Source of the DNA: Aulosira sp. FACHB-615
Lineage (GTDB): Bacteria > Cyanobacteriota > Cyanobacteriia > Cyanobacteriales > Nostocaceae
DNA length: 64,000 nt
Direction of reading: 5' to 3'
Assembly: GCF_014698045.1 (NCBI RefSeq)
Contig: NZ_JACJSE010000004.1
Span: forward strand, 62,001-126,000
The position numbers and the translations under genes are program-made. The notes beneath the pieces are model-generated. The model was not told the origin of the DNA, did not search any database, and saw only the letters and a program-made list of their open reading frames with translations. Position 1 is the first letter of the stretch. Every line of letters starts with the position of its first letter. Positions 49,271-57,379 of the stretch are shown here, in pieces.

Positions 49271-49664
49271 TGTTGCTGTTTGACGAGTTGTTGAGAAATT
49301 CCTGGGCTTTTTGGTAAGCAAAGTCAAATTCTTCGCGGCTGCTGGCTTCGATGTTGATTTCTCTACCGTCAGGCGCTTTCACCAAAATTTTAATTGGTTT
49401 GTTGCCAAAGCGATCGCCCAGAAACCCAAACAAAGCTTTCAAGTTTTTGGGGTTAACCTCTGCATTCAAAAACCCCAACAAAAACCCACCCAAAGCCTTA
49501 GAACCTTCTGGTACATCCGTCACCGCAACTAAATCTGCATCCTCTACCCCATCCACCTCGCGCAACTGGGGAAGCAAATTTTGTACTTGGGCTTGCAATT
49601 CTTCATCATCCAAACCCAACTCTGTCAGGGAAACAGTTACCTGCACATTAGATGTAGTTACCAT
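49263..49664 (-). CDS. EACC1-like effector-associated constant component
   Basis: 133 residues. VQVTVSLTELGLDDEELQAQ, VQNLLPQLREVDGVEDADLV followed by ALGGFLLGFLNAEVNPKNLK, ALFGFLGDRFGNKPIKILVK and APDGREINIEASSREEF. The plan (L..L..EL...V..A.L.........ALGG...L......L..L..L..RF......I.V...DG..I...A....E) matches the small EACC1 components found next to peptidases in STAND-type conflict systems, as I recall the family; the name should be verified by profile search. It directly precedes the caspase-FGE gene, overlapping it by 8 bases, parallel to the Pepco-like/caspase pair at 32832. Confidence 0.78.
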   Translation of the reverse strand: MVTTSNVQVTVSLTELGLDDEELQAQVQNLLPQLREVDGVEDADLVAVTDVPEGSKALGGFLLGFLNAEVNPKNLKALFGFLGDRFGNKPIKILVKAPDGREINIEASSREEFDFAYQKAQEFLNNSSNSNNG

Positions 49665-49885
49665 AGCGATCGCTTAAATATAATTTTAGAATCTATTTAA
49701 ACGATTGTATCGGTTATTTGGGCGATTTGAGTAAATTTGCGGTCATTCCTCTCTGCGCCTCCGTGTCTCTGCGTGAGACACAAAAAATTCAACTTCCGCA
49801 ACTCTAAACTTTTTCGTCAAATACTTGCTGTCAGCTTACCAACAAGGTAATTTACAGAAGCATAGCAAAACCACCTGATAAACCG

Positions 49886-50455
49886 ATGGGAAAAGGGCGA
49901 TTAGAAGCATTTAGCGATGGTGTAATCGCAATCATCATCACTATTATGGTGTTGGAGTTAAAAGTGCCTCATGGGGCTGAAATAGGCGCACTCCGTCCAC
50001 TAATTCCAATATTTCTTAGCTACCTCTTAAGTTTCGTCAACGTCGGTATCTATTGGAACAACCACCATCACTTACTACAGGCCGTTAGACAAGTGAACGG
50101 TCGGACATTATGGGCTAACTTGCATTTGTTGTTCTGGTTATCTTTAATACCCTTTGCTACAGCTTGGATGGGAGAAAACTTTACAAACTTGCCAGTTGCC
50201 CTTTATGGTGTAGTTCTTTTCATGGCTGCGATCGCTTATTTTATTCTCACCCGCGCCTTAATTTCTCATCACGGTAAAGATTCAACACTCGCAACCGCCG
50301 TTGGAAGAGATTGGAAAGGCAAACTATCCTTGTTGATTTATGCGGTTGCAATTCTTCTATCCTTTGTCAACTCTTGGTTCGGCTGTGCATTATATGTTCT
50401 GGTTGCCATTATCTGGCTAATACCTGACCGCAGAATTGAAAAAGCTTTGAGATAG
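49886..50455 (+). CDS. TMEM175 family potassium-channel-like membrane protein (DUF1211)
   Basis: 189 residues with six predicted transmembrane helices. The first helix carries the signature RLEAFSDGVIAIIITIMVLE with LKVPHG, the FSD motif and Ile filter-like pattern of TMEM175-type K+ channels; LSYLLSFVNVGIYWNNHHHL and ALYGVVLFMAAIAYFILTRA are further helices. Bacterial members conduct potassium as tetramers, with low selectivity. Start ATG at 49886. No operon partner. Confidence 0.9.
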   Translation: MGKGRLEAFSDGVIAIIITIMVLELKVPHGAEIGALRPLIPIFLSYLLSFVNVGIYWNNHHHLLQAVRQVNGRTLWANLHLLFWLSLIPFATAWMGENFTNLPVALYGVVLFMAAIAYFILTRALISHHGKDSTLATAVGRDWKGKLSLLIYAVAILLSFVNSWFGCALYVLVAIIWLIPDRRIEKALR

Positions 50456-50602
50456 TGATTTAGTTGTTGGAGATTGATTAGTGAACCTAGAATCACAATT
50501 AGAAGCAGCTTGGTTGCGAGTAACTAAACACTTTTCGCATTACAAGCATCTTGGTTGATGTTTGTAGAGTCAGTACACTGTTTAAAATTCTCAGGATGTA
50601 CA

Positions 50603-50995
50603 TCAAAATTTGATAAACACAAATGTAGAAGCCGCAAGAGATGAAATCATAAAACCCCAACTAATAGCTGAGAAACGACGTATAGCATTAGATTTAAATA
50701 CAGAAATTGCCGCAGTTACAAAACCGCCCAAAAAGCAAATTAAAAAAGTTTTAGACCAAACAATAATCGCCAGTAGTTGAATATCATAAGTTGGGCTGGG
50801 AGTAGGTTTATTGAGTGAGATATCCAAGAAGGTTAAATACAGAAGAATTGCAGGGATAAAAACTGCGCTAATAATAGCAATATTTCGGTATCCTGGCACA
50901 TGACGACAACTAATAAATGAGATTAAAACCGAGGACAATCCTACAAAAACTACAACAGCCCAAACGATTAAAATCAATAATAAGATCATTCCCAT
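50603..50995 (-). CDS. Hypothetical membrane protein
   Basis: 130 residues with four hydrophobic segments: MGMILLLILIVWAVVVFVGL, IAIISAVFIPAILLYLTFLD, IVWSKTFLICFLGGFVTAAI and FSAISWGFMISSLAASTFVF. The loop DISLNKPTPSPTYDIQ lies between the second and third. No family recognised. The start ATG at 50995 is the first of the frame. Intergenic sequence on both sides shows nothing else; a short frame VNLESQLEAAWLRVTKHFSH at 50482-50559 looks like a gene fragment. Confidence 0.6.
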   Translation of the reverse strand: MGMILLLILIVWAVVVFVGLSSVLISFISCRHVPGYRNIAIISAVFIPAILLYLTFLDISLNKPTPSPTYDIQLLAIIVWSKTFLICFLGGFVTAAISVFKSNAIRRFSAISWGFMISSLAASTFVFIKF

Positions 50996-51165
50996 AAAGA
51001 ATCTCGCTCAATTAAGAATATATACTTACAAGTAACTCATCATCAAGCCAGATATTATACTCTATGTTCGGCGAAATGGCTGCGCTGTCAGCATTAGCCG
51101 AACAGTATGGGAAGTAAGGGTTGTGGATACATACACCCTTACACAAACCCTTGATTTTTCGCCAC

Positions 51166-51429
51166 TTAACCAGATTGAGTTAACAGCCATTGTTCAATTA
51201 ATTCCGTCACAATATCACTCATTTGCCGTTCTTGAGAGACTGCGGCGGCTTTGAGTTGGCGGTGTAATTGTTTAGGCAAATAAATAGTTGTACGGGTATA
51301 ATCTGGGTCTGTACTTTTAGTAGGAGATGTTGGTTTATCGTCAACATTTGGCAATTTATCTCTGAGTTGACGACTACGGGCAGCATCAATTAAATCATCA
51401 AACCGACTAGTCTTTTTCTTGTTATTCAT
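51166..51429 (-). CDS. Ribbon-helix-helix protein, ParA partner
   Basis: 87 residues. A basic N-terminus (KKKTSRFDDLIDAARSRQLR) and a flexible Ser/Thr/Pro-rich spacer precede a CopG-like RHH domain: YTRTTIYLPKQLHRQLKAAA then VSQERQMSDIVTELIEQWLL. It lies 5 bp behind the ParA gene on the same strand. Plasmid-type ParA proteins often have such an RHH (ParG/omega-like) DNA-binding partner, which binds the centromere and the operon promoter. The RTTIYLP beginning fits centromere-binding RHH proteins. Confidence 0.82.
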   Translation of the reverse strand: MNNKKKTSRFDDLIDAARSRQLRDKLPNVDDKPTSPTKSTDPDYTRTTIYLPKQLHRQLKAAAVSQERQMSDIVTELIEQWLLTQSG

Positions 51430-51434
51430 TTTAA

Positions 51435-52025
51435 TTATTTCAATATTTCTTTTCCGGCTTCAGCGTAACACCGCCAAGCAATTTGAGCGTAAGGATCTTT
51501 CACAGCATTTACAGGAACTCCTTCTAAAGCTGCACGTTGAAATACAGCCAGTCGCCGGATTCCTGCTTGAAATATAGGTAAACCAGCACTTAATAAGGTT
51601 GTTCTCGCTTCTTCGCCTGCTTTATTCGGTAATGGTGGAATCAAGGTGAGCAAAATTCGGTAGTTGGTTTTGAGTTTTTGCAATGACTCTACCATTTGTA
51701 AGGTTGCGGCTAGTGCGATCGCATCGGGAGTTGTTGGTATAACTAATAAATCACAACCTTTCGCTAGGGTTTTTAATTCATCTGCATCCGGTTTGGCTGG
51801 GGTATCTATTACTATATGTTCATAAAGTTTAGCCAAACTCACTGCTTGCGCTTCATCTGCAACTTTAAACGGTAAACAACCCCGGTTAGACCAATCTAAA
51901 GCACTACGGTTTAAATCTCCATCTACCAATAGTGTGTCAGCTTTGTTTTGCAAGTATGTAGCTAAATGCAACGCTGTTGTTGATTTACCTACCCCTCCTT
52001 TAAATGCGGCTACGGTGATGATCAT
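51435..52025 (-). CDS. ParA family partition ATPase
   Basis: 196 residues from the ATG at 52025 (MIITVAAFKGGVGKSTTALH); the frame extends 23 codons upstream, but without homology. Deviant Walker A KGGVGKSTT, DTLLVDGDLNRSALDWSNRG (A' box), YEHIVIDTPAKPDADELKTL (Walker B-like DTP) and GCDLLVIPTTPDAIALAATL are typical of small plasmid ParA/ParF proteins. With the RHH partner immediately downstream it forms a ParFG/omega-delta-like partition cassette. In a chromosomal context it may be a remnant or integrated plasmid locus. Confidence 0.9.
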   Translation of the reverse strand: MIITVAAFKGGVGKSTTALHLATYLQNKADTLLVDGDLNRSALDWSNRGCLPFKVADEAQAVSLAKLYEHIVIDTPAKPDADELKTLAKGCDLLVIPTTPDAIALAATLQMVESLQKLKTNYRILLTLIPPLPNKAGEEARTTLLSAGLPIFQAGIRRLAVFQRAALEGVPVNAVKDPYAQIAWRCYAEAGKEILK

Positions 52026-52085
52026 TTTATTTACCTGCCAAGATTTTACACAATTCAAACATTTAAACATCTGAATAGCAAAATG

Positions 52086-52099
52086 TCTAAACATTTAGA
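52086..52099. promoter_or_regulatory. Palindrome upstream of parA (possible autoregulatory/centromere site)
   Basis: TCTAAACATTTAGA is a near-perfect 14-bp palindrome; related half-motifs AAACATTTAAACATCTG lie at 52058-52073, about 15-35 bp from the parA start. RHH partner proteins bind such repeats. Assignment is by position only. Confidence 0.5.
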
Positions 52100-52242
52100 T
52101 GCTTAGTAGATAAGATATTTGTATATAAAATATTAATATACTAACCAAAAGTACATAAACTATTAGACATCAAAATTATATAAGTAAAGTGAGAGATAAA
52201 AGTATTTATAATTACCAGTGGTTGTTATATGTTAAAATAGTA

Positions 52243-52256
52243 CAAAAGTACTTTTG
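52243..52256. promoter_or_regulatory. Perfect 14-bp palindrome CAAAAGTACTTTTG
   Basis: A perfect palindrome in the AT-rich region between parA (divergent) and the small membrane protein gene at 52444. Could be an operator; the binding protein is unknown. Confidence 0.4.
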
Positions 52257-52272
52257 CAGTAATAAAATCTGC

Positions 52273-52399
52273 TCAGGTTAATAGATGGACAGGTGTACCG
52301 AAACGTTTTAGAATTTGTCTCATAAGAGTAAATCTACTTACTGCACCATCAACCCCAGCATAGTAAAGATTTTCTAGTGATTCTGCTTGTCTGTAGAAT
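52273..52399 (-). pseudogene. C-terminal fragment of an unidentified gene
   Basis: The minus strand reads FYRQAESLENLYYAGVDGAV then SRFTLMRQILKRFGTPVHLL and a stop at 52273-52275. The fragment looks like a genuine protein C-terminus (helical, with LMRQILKRFG), but it begins after an in-frame stop codon and has no start. No family recognised. Probably a gene remnant. A shadow ORF is not a good explanation because the opposite strand has no gene. Confidence 0.35.
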
Positions 52400-52443
52400 C
52401 ATTCTATTAAGATAGGAAAGTCTTTTATAGAGGGTAGTAGACA

Positions 52444-52566
52444 ATGGATGTCAAACTAATCCTGGCTGGATTAACAGTAGTGTTTAGTGTTGCGTGCCTA
52501 TTTTTTGGTACGAAAAATGGATTTTATGATTCAGAGAACTATCATGGCAATGGCTCTGCACATTAA
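52444..52566 (+). CDS. Small single-helix membrane protein, possibly NdhP (NDH-1 subunit P)
   Basis: 40 residues: MDVKLILAGLTVVFSVACLF then FGTKNGFYDSENYHGNGSAH. One transmembrane helix at the N-terminus is followed by a strongly conserved FGTKNGFYD...YHGNGSAH tail on the soluble side. This sequence is conserved among cyanobacteria; from memory it resembles the NdhP subunit of the photosynthetic NDH-1 complex, but I cannot rule out another small thylakoid protein. Start ATG at 52444, with an AGAGGG sequence 14 bases before it. Single gene. Confidence 0.7.
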   Translation: MDVKLILAGLTVVFSVACLFFGTKNGFYDSENYHGNGSAH

Positions 52567-52826
52567 CTAGCAGTCATAAACGAAAAAGAAACCGGAGACT
52601 GATGAGTAATCTTGTTACTCAGCACTCAGAACTTTTTCTATGTAAATCATGCCTAACTTTTGCAAACCAATCTAGGTTTGTCAAAGGCGTTCTCTCCAAT
52701 CAAAAATCCTTAATTTCAGGGTATATGGGCGCAGTCCAAAACTTAGCCCTGTGTCACAAAAGCAAAATCTCCAAAACTCAAGCTTTTGCGATGGGTCAAA
52801 GGTGATTAGGTTGGAGGGGGGAAAGC

Positions 52827-54497
52827 ATGAGGGATAATCTGTCGGCATCCTCTCGCTTTGATACTGAGGAAACAAATGTTGAATTAAACTGTTTTCCTTA
52901 TAGTGTCCAGCATAATGATGAGGGTGTATGTTTACTGGTCAAAATGGGGCCGCATCGCATTCTGCTAGATTGTGGAATGGAGGATATTGCGTCACTGCAA
53001 AAGGGGTTAACCAAGTCACCACGGCGAGGAAGTTCACCCTTACCCGCAGATGTTGTATTGATCAGTCATGCTCACCCAGATCATGCTAGAGGTGTGTTGG
53101 CATTACATAAAGCTTTCCCGCTTTTACCCATATATGCCAGTGAAGTCACTACAAAATTATTGCCATTAAACTGGCCAGAACAAAACCTCAAAGATACTCC
53201 CCAATTGTGTCATGCGCTGCCGTTGCGATCGCCCGTAGAATTGCAAGAAGGTTTAGTCGTAGAGTTATTTCCCGCCGGACACTTACCGGGGGCTGTAGCA
53301 ATTTTACTCACCTACACCACCGAACATCGCGCTTATAAAGTACTTTACACAGGTGACTTTTTCCTCTCCAATTCCCGCTTAGTTGAAGGTTTGCGCTTAG
53401 AAGAACTGCGGGGATTAGATGTGAATGTGTTAATCATTGAAGGTACTTACGGGACATCACGTCATCCCCACCGCCGCAACCAAGAAAACCAACTAGCGGA
53501 AAGAATTAATCGCGCCATAGCAGACTCTCACACTGTACTTCTCCCCACACCCGCATTAGGTTTAGGACAAGAACTATTAATGCTACTGCGGAGTCATCAT
53601 CACTTCACTGGGCGAGATTTAGACATTTGGGTAGATGGTACTGTAGCTCAAGGTTGCGATGCTTATTTAGAACTCTTACCTTATCTTCCTCCCTCTGTGC
53701 AGAACTTTGCCCGCCATCAACCCTTATTTTGGGATGAACGGGTACGTCCGCGAGTCCGGCGCTTGCAACCAGAACAACGCGCTGTTGTGGGGAAGTCACC
53801 CTGTATTGTGCTTACAGACTCCAATACTGATTTAAGTGAATATTGTCAACCCAATACAGGCCCTTGGCTGATTCTGGTACCAGAAAAAATTGATATAAAA
53901 ATTAACAAACAAAACTTAACTTCTACCACTGCGGAAAGTTACTTGCTGGCTCAACATAGTGATGGCCCTGGTACAACTCAGTTAATTCACAACTTGCGCC
54001 CCCAGCATGTCTTATTCGTTCATGGTTCAGCAGCTTACTTAGCTGATCTCACAAGCTTAGAGGAATTGCAAAACCGCTATCACGTCCACTCACCAGCAGC
54101 TAACACCTTAGTAGAACTACCAATTGGGGAAACATTTGTTCAACCAGCCGCACCTGAAACGAACTACGAAGGTGAACTGACAGAATTAGCCACAGTCATC
54201 ACCATTACTTTACCCGAAGCGATTACCGAAGACCCGCGTTGGCGGGAGTTTGCCGATACAGGCTTAATTGAAGCGCGTTGGCAAGGAGAAGAAATTGTCT
54301 TACGTGGATTATCCCAAAGAGAATTACTAAATCAAAGTGGCGATCGCTATACTTTATCAGATATTGATTGCTGTGGTACCTGCCGACATCAAAGGGGACA
54401 GCGTTGTTGGAACCCTGTCTCACCCTTATATAACTTTAAAGTCACCCTGGAAGGTTACTGTCCCGCTTTTGAACGCCCATCAACAACCGAGTCCTGA
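52827..54497 (+). CDS. MBL-fold metallo-hydrolase, beta-CASP-like
   Basis: 556 residues. The metallo-beta-lactamase core shows ILLDCGMEDIASLQ, VVLISHAHPDHARGVLALHK (H-x-H-x-D-H), FPAGHLPGAVAILLTYTTEH then YKVLYTGDFFLSNSRLV, and VNVLIIEGTYGTSRHPHRRN. The long insertion (GLGQELLMLLRSHHHFTGRD) and PQHVLFVHGS at the end of the MBL part are like the beta-CASP nucleases. A C-terminal region (about 420-540) has CCGTCRHQRGQRCWNPVSPL, a possible metal-binding CxxC pattern. Likely RNA- or DNA-processing hydrolase; the substrate is unknown. Common to filamentous cyanobacteria. Confidence 0.87.
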   Translation: MRDNLSASSRFDTEETNVELNCFPYSVQHNDEGVCLLVKMGPHRILLDCGMEDIASLQKGLTKSPRRGSSPLPADVVLISHAHPDHARGVLALHKAFPLLPIYASEVTTKLLPLNWPEQNLKDTPQLCHALPLRSPVELQEGLVVELFPAGHLPGAVAILLTYTTEHRAYKVLYTGDFFLSNSRLVEGLRLEELRGLDVNVLIIEGTYGTSRHPHRRNQENQLAERINRAIADSHTVLLPTPALGLGQELLMLLRSHHHFTGRDLDIWVDGTVAQGCDAYLELLPYLPPSVQNFARHQPLFWDERVRPRVRRLQPEQRAVVGKSPCIVLTDSNTDLSEYCQPNTGPWLILVPEKIDIKINKQNLTSTTAESYLLAQHSDGPGTTQLIHNLRPQHVLFVHGSAAYLADLTSLEELQNRYHVHSPAANTLVELPIGETFVQPAAPETNYEGELTELATVITITLPEAITEDPRWREFADTGLIEARWQGEEIVLRGLSQRELLNQSGDRYTLSDIDCCGTCRHQRGQRCWNPVSPLYNFKVTLEGYCPAFERPSTTES

Positions 54498-54547
54498 GTC
54501 AAGAGAAATTAATCTCTTTCACCCAGGACTTAGGACTGTGCTTTTGG

Positions 54548-54859
54548 TTAATCAGGGTTGGAGTCGGTAAAACGATTACGGATGCGTTCAGCTTCAGGAC
54601 AATCTTCAGTTAAGAGAGGTTCGACATTACCCCTTGGTACGGAAGCTAACTTTTGAGTGACAGCGCCAATACTTTCGAGGCGAACCATTTCTTCCCAAGA
54701 ACAAACTTCGTCTTCCTCATCCGTTTCATAGCGTAGCGTCACCAAATCTCCCTCTATGTCGATGATGCGGGCTCGTTCGATCCAGCGTTGCTGGTCCCGC
54801 AAGAAAACACATACCTCCCGCCCATCGCAACACAGTTGATAAATCTTGCGGTGTAGCAT
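54548..54859 (-). CDS. DUF6679-like conserved cyanobacterial protein
   Basis: 103 residues: MLHRKIYQLCCDGREVCVFL then RDQQRWIERARIIDIEGDLV and TLRYETDEEDEVCSWEEMVR with LESIGAVTQKLASVP. The sequence is highly conserved among cyanobacteria and I recall it as DUF6679; function unknown. The N-terminal two thirds look like a small beta-barrel of the RNA-binding or KOW/SH3-like type (inference). Its stop at 54548 faces the end of the MBL gene, so they converge. Confidence 0.8.
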   Translation of the reverse strand: MLHRKIYQLCCDGREVCVFLRDQQRWIERARIIDIEGDLVTLRYETDEEDEVCSWEEMVRLESIGAVTQKLASVPRGNVEPLLTEDCPEAERIRNRFTDSNPD

Positions 54860-55026
54860 GTACTGCTTCTGCCTTTTTAAACAACGTACGTTAAACCTGA
54901 AAAAATTTGGGTGTTACCCCAAGAGTTTACATCCCTAGAAAAAGTGAGTGTCACGGTTAAGAATGTAGTGCCTTTAATGACCATCTAGGTAAATTTTAGG
55001 TCATAAACCAGTAGCTACTGCACCCG

Positions 55027-55212
55027 TTAAACACAATCTCCTTCAGGGTTGTAAGAGAGAATGTCTACTTCAGAGAAGTCACACAATCCGGGATTTGTCC
55101 TAACCAGTTTAATAGCTGCTGGTGAGTCTTTCCTATCATTATGTAATAATAAATACTCCAAAACAAGCGGTGATTGCGGTTGTTTAAGTTGCCTACTTGT
55201 AGTCATGGGCAT
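55027..55212 (-). CDS. Small hypothetical protein
   Basis: 61 residues, MPMTTSRQLKQPQSPLVLEY then LLLHNDRKDSPAAIKLVRTN and PGLCDFSEVDILSYNPEGDC. No family recognised. It is protein-like in composition but has no clear ribosome binding site and no homologue I recognise. It may be a genuine small gene or a fragment. The opposite-strand frame in the same place is less convincing. Confidence 0.35.
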   Translation of the reverse strand: MPMTTSRQLKQPQSPLVLEYLLLHNDRKDSPAAIKLVRTNPGLCDFSEVDILSYNPEGDCV

Positions 55213-55435
55213 TACTAGGAAGTCTGGGGAATCTGCTGTACTTTTACCCCTGTGTATTTGATCTTAACTCATTATTTTGCTTGCCTTCATGGTTTTCAAC
55301 AACAACATCTTAATGAGTTTTAAATTTTTAGGTTGTTACCGGGGAAATTCCATACTATGAAATGGGGTGTTAGGGTGTCTGGGTAGAGAGGTGTAAGGGT
55401 TTTGCTTACCTACATTATTCCTCAAACCCCTCGTT

Positions 55436-55651
55436 TTAATTGGATTTGTACTGGGTAAGAAATTCTATCAGTCGCGCTGAAGAACCTTCTCGCTTGATTT
55501 TACCTGCTTGAACCGCATCATATAGGTCTGCCAACACTAACAAGTCTTCAGACTGATAGCATTTAGTCGCTAGGACTTGATGGAGCAGACCCTCCGATTC
55601 AACACTAAGATATCCAGTTTGAAAAGCAGATTCCACGAGTGCGCGAATCAT
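55436..55651 (-). CDS. Conserved small cyanobacterial protein
   Basis: 71 residues: MIRALVESAFQTGYLSVESE then GLLHQVLATKCYQSEDLLVL and ADLYDAVQAGKIKREGSSAR. The pattern A...T.YLS...E.L...LA.K.....DL..L..L..A...G.I.RE is a recurring small helical protein in cyanobacteria. Function unknown. Its start at 55651 is about 110 bp from the CRP-type palindrome at 55760. Confidence 0.75.
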   Translation of the reverse strand: MIRALVESAFQTGYLSVESEGLLHQVLATKCYQSEDLLVLADLYDAVQAGKIKREGSSARLIEFLTQYKSN

Positions 55652-56187
55652 TGTAATTAGGGCATCATCAGCAACTTAATATATCTAGTGTGGAATATTT
55701 CGCGTTCAGATTGATTGATATCACACCGTAGATGCTTGTGATTTTAGTTACACAAAAACTGTGATTTAAGTCACATTTTGTTGTGATCACAGTAATTTCC
55801 GATAATAAAACTATCAGTACAAACCCCAACTGACAAAATCATTGACTTCGCGCTTTGAGAATAATTTAAATATTATTACGTAGTTGAAAAAATACCGATA
55901 TTTACTTAAGAAGACTTACGTACAAGGATTGTCTATCACTCCCGATTCCCTATTCCCGAATTTCTCACGTATGGGTAGCGGGTGTGGAGAGAGAGGGGAG
56001 TGTGGGGAGTGTGGGGAGAGAGGGGAAAGATTTCTTCACCATCCTCCCACACCTCCCACCCCTCCCACACTTCCCACCCCTCCCACACCCCTGGATTTCT
56101 CACAAGAGAGAAATCCAGGCTATTCCCCCCGCCCCCAACTGTGGCACAATAAAGAACTGTAATAAAAAAAGTTATTAAGGTAATTTA
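55652..56187. other. Intergenic region upstream of chlI
   Basis: About 535 bp without a gene. It holds the CRP-like palindrome (55760-55775), the palindrome TGTGATCACA (55782-55791) and, at about 55978-56100, a purine-rich tract (GGGGAGTGTGGGGAGTGTGG) followed by its pyrimidine-rich counterpart (CCTCCCACACCTCCCACCCC), a dispersed low-complexity inverted repeat. The promoters of chlI and the small protein gene should be in this region. Confidence 0.55.
55760..55775. promoter_or_regulatory. CRP-type binding site
   Basis: TGTGATTTAAGTCACA is a perfect TGTGA-N6-TCACA palindrome, the consensus of CRP-family regulators (SyCRP1/AnCrpA in cyanobacteria). A second compact palindrome TGTGATCACA follows 6 bases later. 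It is 110 bp upstream of the 71-residue protein gene (minus) and about 415 bp upstream of chlI (plus). Consensus match by eye; occupancy not known. Confidence 0.6.
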
Positions 56188-57312
56188 GTGACTCCAACTG
56201 CTCAATCCACGGCAAGTGCGCGTCGCGTGGTATTTCCATTTACGGCAATTGTGGGCCAGGAAGAAATGAAACTGGCGCTGCTGTTGAACGTGATTGATCC
56301 CAAAATCGGTGGTGTCATGATTATGGGCGATCGCGGTACCGGCAAGACAACTACTATCCGGGCATTAGCGGATTTGTTGCCAGAAATCCCTGTAGTTGCT
56401 AATGACCCCTTCAATAGTCACCCCAGCGACCCCGACTTGATGAGCGATGAAGTCCGCCAAACAGTAGCACAGGGTGGGGAAGTTCCTGTAGACCATAGAA
56501 AGGTACAAATGATTGACCTGCCTTTGGGCGCTACAGAAGACCGGGTATGCGGTACTATCGACATCGAGAAAGCTTTGTCTGAGGGTGTGAAAGCTTTTGA
56601 ACCAGGACTATTGGCAAAAGCGAATCGCGGTATTCTCTACGTGGATGAGGTCAACTTGCTTGATGACCACCTCGTAGACGTGTTACTCGACTCGGCGGCT
56701 AGTGGCTGGAACACCGTAGAACGGGAAGGTATTTCCATCCGTCACCCAGCGCGGTTTGTGCTTGTCGGTTCGGGAAACCCGGAAGAAGGCGAATTACGTC
56801 CCCAGTTACTCGACCGTTTTGGAATGCACGCCGAAATTCACACGGTGAAAGAACCAGCCTTGCGGGTGCAAATTGTCGAACAACGCTCGGAATTTGACCA
56901 AAACCCGCCAGCATTTTTGGCACAGCACAAAACTGAGCAAGAAGCACTGCAACAAAAAGTAGTCAATGCTCAAACGCTGTTACCAGAAGTCAAAATTGAC
57001 TATGATTTGCGGGTGAAAATTTCGGAAGTTTGTTCAGAGTTAGATGTGGATGGTTTGCGGGGTGATATTGTTACCAACCGTGCAGCCAAAGCATTAACCG
57101 CCTTTGAAGGACGTACAGAAGTCACCCTTGATGATATCCGCCGGGTGATTACTTTGTGTCTGCGTCACAGGTTGCGGAAAGATCCTCTAGAATCGATTGA
57201 TTCTGGCTACAAAGTCGAAAAAGTTTTTGCTCGCGTTTTTGGCGTAGAGTTGCCAGAAGAAGATTCTGCAAAGAAAAACGGCACAGGACAAATTAAAACG
57301 GGTGTGCGCTAG
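56188..57312 (+). CDS. chlI: Magnesium chelatase ATPase subunit I
   Basis: AAA+ subunit of Mg-protoporphyrin IX chelatase, the first committed step of chlorophyll synthesis, working with ChlD and ChlH. 374 residues, start GTG at 56188. Signatures: FPFTAIVGQEEMKLALLLNV, GVMIMGDRGTGKTTTIRALA (Walker A), GILYVDEVNLLDDHLVDVLL (Walker B), FVLVGSGNPEEGELRPQLLD (sensor 1 and arginine finger) and GDIVTNRAAKALTAFEGRTE. The length and the SGWNTVEREGIS motif are typical of cyanobacterial ChlI. Upstream is a long untranslated region with a CRP-type palindrome. Confidence 0.97.
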   Translation: MTPTAQSTASARRVVFPFTAIVGQEEMKLALLLNVIDPKIGGVMIMGDRGTGKTTTIRALADLLPEIPVVANDPFNSHPSDPDLMSDEVRQTVAQGGEVPVDHRKVQMIDLPLGATEDRVCGTIDIEKALSEGVKAFEPGLLAKANRGILYVDEVNLLDDHLVDVLLDSAASGWNTVEREGISIRHPARFVLVGSGNPEEGELRPQLLDRFGMHAEIHTVKEPALRVQIVEQRSEFDQNPPAFLAQHKTEQEALQQKVVNAQTLLPEVKIDYDLRVKISEVCSELDVDGLRGDIVTNRAAKALTAFEGRTEVTLDDIRRVITLCLRHRLRKDPLESIDSGYKVEKVFARVFGVELPEEDSAKKNGTGQIKTGVR

Positions 57313-57379
57313 TTTTCCCCGAAAATAAACAGTAGGGGCGTGTAGCACCGCGCCCTGAAATTTATTTGCTTGATTGAGT

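Noticed and set aside
50482..50559. Short frame VNLESQLEAAWLRVTKHFSH
   Set aside because: Looks like a possible gene fragment but only 25 codons without a homologue that I recognise; not listed as a feature.
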